Positions 31,055 through 35,348 of a DNA stretch of 35,348 nucleotides are shown here, in pieces; the first letter of the stretch is position 1; each line of letters opens with the position of its first letter. A model generated the notes under the pieces. That model made no database searches. It saw only the letters and a list, made by a program, of their open reading frames with translations, and was not told where the DNA came from. Source of the stretch: a virus; IMG/VR virus record IMGVR_UViG_3300037325_000526, positions 1 to 35,348 of that record; one strand, 5' to 3'. The position numbers were made by a program, and so were the translations under genes.

Positions 31055-34000
31055 CTAGAGCTGTCCGCCAACTCCTTTAAACTTCTCCACAAACGACGAA
31101 ATCTTTTCAAATACAGTCGCTTTTCTATCGCGAAATTGCGGATGCAAAGGGCTCATTCTGGGCAAAATGCTATTCAAATCAGCCCCATTTTCACTTGCGA
31201 ATTCGCGTTTAATCGAGGCTGAAATATAACGTTTGGCAGCTTCTGAGTTCAGATTCTCTGACTGTATAAGCGCCTCTACCTCTCGGGTTTTCTCTCCTTG
31301 CGCAAAAGCGAAGAACGCATCAATGACACTTGCCTTGTCGCGGAACAGATCAAGGTCCGTCTTGTTGATGAAGTCGATCAACAAACTCTCCTTTGCACGG
31401 CTACCCAGACTCGCGCGAATGACGCGGCGGGCATCTTCAATCAGATCGCCCTTGTCATGCGTTTCTCGAGCTTTCTCGAAGATTAGCCCGAGAATATAAT
31501 CTAGGTTTATTTCCTGAGATTTCAGGAGCTCAACTTCAAAGACCACATCATCCCAATTTACGACGAGCTTGTCTTTCTCTTCAGACGCCTTCTCGCGCCG
31601 CAGCCAGTCCCGAATGTCATTGTAGGTTGACCTGTAGTTTTGCACCTTTCGCTCAGTCGGTAATGGAACCATGCGCAAGGCGTCGACGCCATCATCCGTC
31701 AAGTGGTGGACTTCTTTGAACTTCCTCAGCGCCGTTTCGTCATTGGCGTCTATGTCATTCAAGTTTTGCAGTGCTGTAAATTCATCGTAGTTCCGAAGAA
31801 TGTTCTCAATCTTGAGATACTCACCGAAAACCTTGACGAAGTCCTTCTTGTCGGCTTCTTTAACTATTTCATCTGGGTCGGGAAATCGATCTTCAAGTTC
31901 ACGGACGACTTCAATAAAACCACGGCGTAAGGCTCCAGTTGCATGATCTTGAAAGCCATTCAAGTATTCATCGTAGCTCTTTTCCAGCACCACATTCTTT
32001 GTGTTTTTATCCCCAAAAAGTGTAATCGCATCAATGGTGGCCTGTTCAATATCCCGAAATGCAACGATATTGCCGAACGTCTTTGTCGCGTCAAAAATGC
32101 GGTTTGTTCGTGAAAAGGCCTGAATAAGGCCATGGAAGCGCAGGTTTTTATCGACAAAAAGCGTGTTGAGTGACGGTGCGTCAAATCCTGTAAGGAACAT
32201 ACCCACCACGATTAATAGGTCGATCTCTTTGGCACGAACGCGGTTGGCCAAGTCACGATAGTAGTTTTGAAAACCAAGGCCATCGACGCCAAAGTTTGTT
32301 TTGAAATAGGCGTTGTAATCGGTAATGGCGGCGCTCAGGAACTCCTTAGCGCTACTATTCATGGCCGATACATCGAAGCCTTCGTCTTGAATATCGCCGA
32401 TTGCATCTTGTTCCTCATTGGCTGCAAAGGAGAAGATTGTGGCGATTCTGAGCGGCTTTTCCAACCCAACCTGTAATTTCCTCAAGGCTTCGTAATAGGC
32501 CTTAGCCGCATCAACACTGCTCACCGCGAACATTGCATTGAAGCCGCTGCTGCCCGCGTGCATTCGGTGGGTTTTGTGTTTAAAGTTAGTCAGAATGTAA
32601 TGAGAAACCTCGCGAATTCGCTCTGGATGCAGCAAAGCTTGTCTGATTTCCGCCGAACTTAGCTTTTTCTCGTCTTGTTCTACTTCAGCAGCTTTGAACT
32701 GAGGGCGTACATCGTTGTAGTCGACTTTGAACTTCAGAACCTTTTCGTCGCGAATGGCGTCAGTGATCACATAGGAATGCAGCTCACGCCCAAACACGCT
32801 GGCGGTCGTTTCCGCTCCTAAAGCATTCCCCTTTCGGATCAGTCTACCATCAACGATATCATCTCCAAAAATTGGCGTTCCGGTAAATCCAAATTGACAA
32901 AAGCGTTTGAACTTCTTTTTCAGGTTCTTTTGCGCTTCGCCAAATTGGCTGCGATGGCATTCGTCAAAAATGAACACCACTTGTTGGCCGTAGACGGGAA
33001 GGTCAGCCTCGCCCTTCATCAAGTTGTTCAATTTTTGAATCGTGGTGACGACGATCTTATTGTCGTCCTTTTCCAGATTGCGCTTCAAGCCAGCGGTGCT
33101 GTCGGAACCGTTCACGCTATCAGGCGAAAACTTCTGGTATTCCTTCATGGTTTGATAGTCGAGGTCCTTGCGATCCACGACGAAGAACACCTTGTCGATG
33201 TACGGCAGCTCTGTAGCAAGGCGCGCAGCCTTGAAACTGGTGAGCGTTTTGCCCGATCCAGTAGTGTGCCAGACATAGCCACCGCTTTCGGCTTTGCTCC
33301 AACCCTTCGCCTCGAAGGTAGATTTGATCTTCCACATAATGCGTTCAGTGGCGGCGATTTGATAAGGACGCATCACTAGCAGAGTGTCGCTGGCGTCAAA
33401 CACCGAGTATTGCAGCAAAACGTCCAGCAAGGTGCGCTTTTGCAGAAAGGTCGCAGTGAAATCTTTCAGGTCTTTGATCAAACCATTGTCCGACTTCGCC
33501 CAGTTCATGGTGAAATCAAAGCTGTTTTTGTTCCGCTTGGTCGTATTGGCAAAGTAGCGGGTATCGGTGCCGTTCGAGATCACGAACAACTGCAGGAACC
33601 TGAACAGCGAAGTTTCGCTGTTGAAGCTCTCTTTGCTATAGCGGTGAATCTGGTTGAACGCCTCACGGATGGCCACGCCGCGCCGTTTCAGCTCAACTTG
33701 CACCATCGGCAGGCCGTTCACTAAGATTGTCACATCATAGCGATTGGCATGGCTGCCAGTTTGCTCGAACTGCTTGATTACCTGTAACTTGTTACGCGCC
33801 TTGTTGCGTTTATCCACCAGGTGGATGTTCTGAATGCGCCCATCGTCAAAAACGAAGTCATGGATGTGATCATCTTGAACCTTGCGGGTCTTCTCGATGA
33901 TGCCGTCGCTTGGCTTGTCCAGATAGGCCTCAACAAACCGCTGCCATTCATCTTCGGAAAAGGTCACAGTATTCAGCGTCTGTACCTGCACCCGCACATT

Positions 34001-34198
34001 GGCGAGCATATCCTCCGGCGTTGTGAGAGTGCTCAGAAACTCGTAACCTTGATCCTGCAAGTCACGGATCAGTTCATTTTCCAGATCAGTTTCGCTTTGA
34101 TATCCGGCCGCAGCGCCCCAATTGCTTTCATAGCGGTCAAGGACGATGAAGTTCTTCGATTCCGCGATGGTTTTTGTTTCTTCAACCATTTTGCGCAT
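31055..34198 (-). CDS. hsdR: Type I restriction enzyme R subunit
   Basis: The 1047-residue protein is the translocating and cutting subunit of a type I restriction system. The PD-(D/E)xK nuclease lies near the N-terminus ([23 protein letters not shown]155, E169, K171). The helicase motor follows: Walker A TTGSGKT (about 312-318), Walker B DECHRS (about 412-417), and motif [11 protein letters not shown] (about 436-443), with a second RecA domain including [21 protein letters not shown]. The C-terminal helical region is expected to contact HsdM. It overlaps the preceding gene by 17 bases. Two starts are possible: ATG 34198 (AAGGA only 2 bases upstream) and ATG 34189 (11 bases). Its base composition is visibly lower in GC than the prophage. 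hsdM and hsdS are not in the window. Confidence 0.93.
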   Translation of the reverse strand: MRKMVEETKTIAESKNFIVLDRYESNWGAAAGYQSETDLENELIRDLQDQGYEFLSTLTTPEDMLANVRVQVQTLNTVTFSEDEWQRFVEAYLDKPSDGIIEKTRKVQDDHIHDFVFDDGRIQNIHLVDKRNKARNKLQVIKQFEQTGSHANRYDVTILVNGLPMVQVELKRRGVAIREAFNQIHRYSKESFNSETSLFRFLQLFVISNGTDTRYFANTTKRNKNSFDFTMNWAKSDNGLIKDLKDFTATFLQKRTLLDVLLQYSVFDASDTLLVMRPYQIAATERIMWKIKSTFEAKGWSKAESGGYVWHTTGSGKTLTSFKAARLATELPYIDKVFFVVDRKDLDYQTMKEYQKFSPDSVNGSDSTAGLKRNLEKDDNKIVVTTIQKLNNLMKGEADLPVYGQQVVFIFDECHRSQFGEAQKNLKKKFKRFCQFGFTGTPIFGDDIVDGRLIRKGNALGAETTASVFGRELHSYVITDAIRDEKVLKFKVDYNDVRPQFKAAEVEQDEKKLSSAEIRQALLHPERIREVSHYILTNFKHKTHRMHAGSSGFNAMFAVSSVDAAKAYYEALRKLQVGLEKPLRIATIFSFAANEEQDAIGDIQDEGFDVSAMNSSAKEFLSAAITDYNAYFKTNFGVDGLGFQNYYRDLANRVRAKEIDLLIVVGMFLTGFDAPSLNTLFVDKNLRFHGLIQAFSRTNRIFDATKTFGNIVAFRDIEQATIDAITLFGDKNTKNVVLEKSYDEYLNGFQDHATGALRRGFIEVVRELEDRFPDPDEIVKEADKKDFVKVFGEYLKIENILRNYDEFTALQNLNDIDANDETALRKFKEVHHLTDDGVDALRMVPLPTERKVQNYRSTYNDIRDWLRREKASEEKDKLVVNWDDVVFEVELLKSQEINLDYILGLIFEKARETHDKGDLIEDARRVIRASLGSRAKESLLIDFINKTDLDLFRDKASVIDAFFAFAQGEKTREVEALIQSENLNSEAAKRYISASIKREFASENGADLNSILPRMSPLHPQFRDRKATVFEKISSFVEKFKGVGGQL

Positions 34199-35348
34199 CT
34201 TCCTTCACGGTCATTCTGTATCGTTCCGAAAACTCGTATTTTTTGTTGGCCATAGTGCCCAAAAGGTATCCCAAGACTCGCTTGTCATCTTTTGAGAGGT
34301 GCGGCTGCTCGTCTCCAGCGTGCTTTGAGTGGCTGGAAATATCGATAATTCGCTTCAGATAGGCGTCGCCAGTGCCGTCTGCGGTTAGAGGCAACAGGTC
34401 TGCCCAGTCATTATACCCCATGAAGGTTGATGTCTTCTCCAAGATATTTCTCAACAGATTGTAGTGGTATTTTTCAAACCCATCAGAATCGTGCGCAGCC
34501 TTCAGTTTCTCGATTAGATGTAAATGGTAAGCGAATGGGCTATCGGTGTTCCATTGCTCCAAAGTGAAACTGCCATCTTCATTCTGAGATAATTGATACT
34601 TCAGGCCATTTTTCAGCGCGTTGAATAAAACGTTAAAGAATAGCGGATTGTGAGTCGCTATGATAAATTTTGGCCCATCTTGTGGTGCAGATTTGATCAG
34701 CGTTGCTAAGTTTTGGGCAAGCTCGATCAAGTGATTATCATCGAGGGAACTGACAGGATCATCAATGAAAACATACTCGAGTTTGTTGAACAGATTGGTG
34801 CTTCGCCCTTCTGCTACTGGAACACTTAGAACAGAGACCACCTCTTCGATCAAAGTGTAGAAGACGCTCCAGATGAAGTTGCTTTCTTCGCCTTTTGAAA
34901 TCTTGATCCCTGTCGTGGCATTGTCATCGCCTGTTGCTATGGTGAATGCGACTGAAGGGTAGGTCTTTAGACCTGCCTTTGTTGCATCTTCTTCCATGAA
35001 GATTGGGGTAAGGGTCTTCTTCGTATAGTGCTGAAAGTTTGCAATGATCTCGTTACCCTTGCCCTGTTCGCCAAGAATCCAATCGGTGAAGCTATTGGGC
35101 TGGATCATCAGCTTTGGCTCAGCATCTCCAATAAGATCATTGTCCCAATAGAAGAGGTCTTCGGTGAAGGCGTTGTAGTAAAGGATTTTCTGGCGCGAGG
35201 GTTCGGCCTCTTCGCCTTCAACCGTGGGCGCAATAAGGTCCTTCATGGCGCGGGATAGGCGAGTCTTGCCTGTGCCGTTGAAGGCATAGATCAGTTGCAC
35301 CTTTTTGTTCACCGCGTGCAGTTGCTCGGCAATTTCTTCAAGCTTCAT
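34182..35348 (-). CDS. ABC-type ATPase with C-terminal RNase-like residues, PrrC-type anticodon nuclease candidate
   Basis: The 388-residue protein begins at the window edge with an ATG that looks like its real start. Residues 1-245 form an ABC/SMC-type ATPase: Walker [10 protein letters not shown] (21-29; first Gly replaced by Ala), signature-like ISKGEES (150-156), Walker [15 protein letters not shown] (191-204) and H-loop IIATHNP (229-235). The C-terminal 140 residues are helical with R300 and E304 in LLRNILE and H340 and H343 in SSHSKH. EcoPrrC, an anticodon nuclease of 396 residues encoded between hsdS and hsdR, uses an Arg-Glu-His triad with the same Arg-Glu spacing. Position directly before hsdR, size and these residues support a PrrC-like RNase that would kill or arrest the cell when restriction is inhibited. 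A generic ATPase without RNase activity remains possible. Confidence 0.7.
   Translation of the reverse strand: MKLEEIAEQLHAVNKKVQLIYAFNGTGKTRLSRAMKDLIAPTVEGEEAEPSRQKILYYNAFTEDLFYWDNDLIGDAEPKLMIQPNSFTDWILGEQGKGNEIIANFQHYTKKTLTPIFMEEDATKAGLKTYPSVAFTIATGDDNATTGIKISKGEESNFIWSVFYTLIEEVVSVLSVPVAEGRSTNLFNKLEYVFIDDPVSSLDDNHLIELAQNLATLIKSAPQDGPKFIIATHNPLFFNVLFNALKNGLKYQLSQNEDGSFTLEQWNTDSPFAYHLHLIEKLKAAHDSDGFEKYHYNLLRNILEKTSTFMGYNDWADLLPLTADGTGDAYLKRIIDISSHSKHAGDEQPHLSKDDKRVLGYLLGTMANKKYEFSERYRMTVKEDAQNG

Noticed and set aside
30814-31080. Possible 88-residue plus-strand protein in the border region
   Set aside because: No ribosome site, repeat-derived sequence, and its end overlaps hsdR; I see no support for expression.

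Overview
The window looks like the late and early modules of a lambdoid siphovirus-type prophage in an alphaproteobacterium, most likely a member of the Rhodobacteraceae, followed by part of a host defence locus. The reasons are high GC content up to about 30.6 kb, a baseplate block in the order of the Rhodobacter capsulatus gene transfer agent (DUF2460, DUF2163, NlpC/P60, TIM-barrel tail protein), and small early genes (DUF6900-like, DUF3489, DUF7220-like) that recur in Rhodobacterales phages. No integrase, repressor, tRNA, rRNA or CRISPR array is visible.

The late operon runs on the minus strand from about 24.8 kb down to 1. In order of transcription it holds: small and large terminase (gpA type), gpW-like joining protein, portal (gpB type), S49 prohead protease with a nested scaffold, gpD-like decoration protein, gpE-like major capsid, head-tail joining protein, DUF6441, tail terminator, tail tube, a DUF1186/SEC-C cargo gene with its own terminator, a tail assembly chaperone that appears to be made in two forms by a -1 frameshift, an 808-residue tape measure, the GTA-like baseplate genes, a DUF2793 fibre, a holin-like protein and an M15 endolysin. 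The head is lambda-like while the baseplate is GTA-like, so the phage is mosaic.

Three complete toxin-antitoxin pairs sit in this operon on the opposite (plus) strand: AbrB/PIN at 11.46-12.06 kb, ParDE at 15.27-15.83 kb and AbrB/PIN at 19.89-20.53 kb. All three have the same geometry: head-to-head with the next late gene across a 70-89 bp shared leader, and tail-to-tail with the preceding late gene with almost no spacer.

The early region holds a plus-strand operon of small genes (24.97-27.24 kb) that converges on a minus-strand operon (30.58-27.23 kb) encoding two related ParB-methyltransferase fusions, a MerR-like protein and a small membrane protein. Two plus-strand leaders share a 32-base element next to inverted repeats.

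After a 479 bp non-coding stretch with a terminator and short direct repeats, base composition drops and a minus-strand type I restriction subunit (hsdR) appears. It is preceded by a 388-residue ABC-type ATPase whose size, C-terminal R-x3-E...H residues and place directly before hsdR resemble the PrrC anticodon nuclease. The matching hsdM and hsdS would lie beyond the right edge. The likely overall logic is a prophage whose late operon carries addiction or defence cargo, next to a restriction plus RNase backup defence locus.
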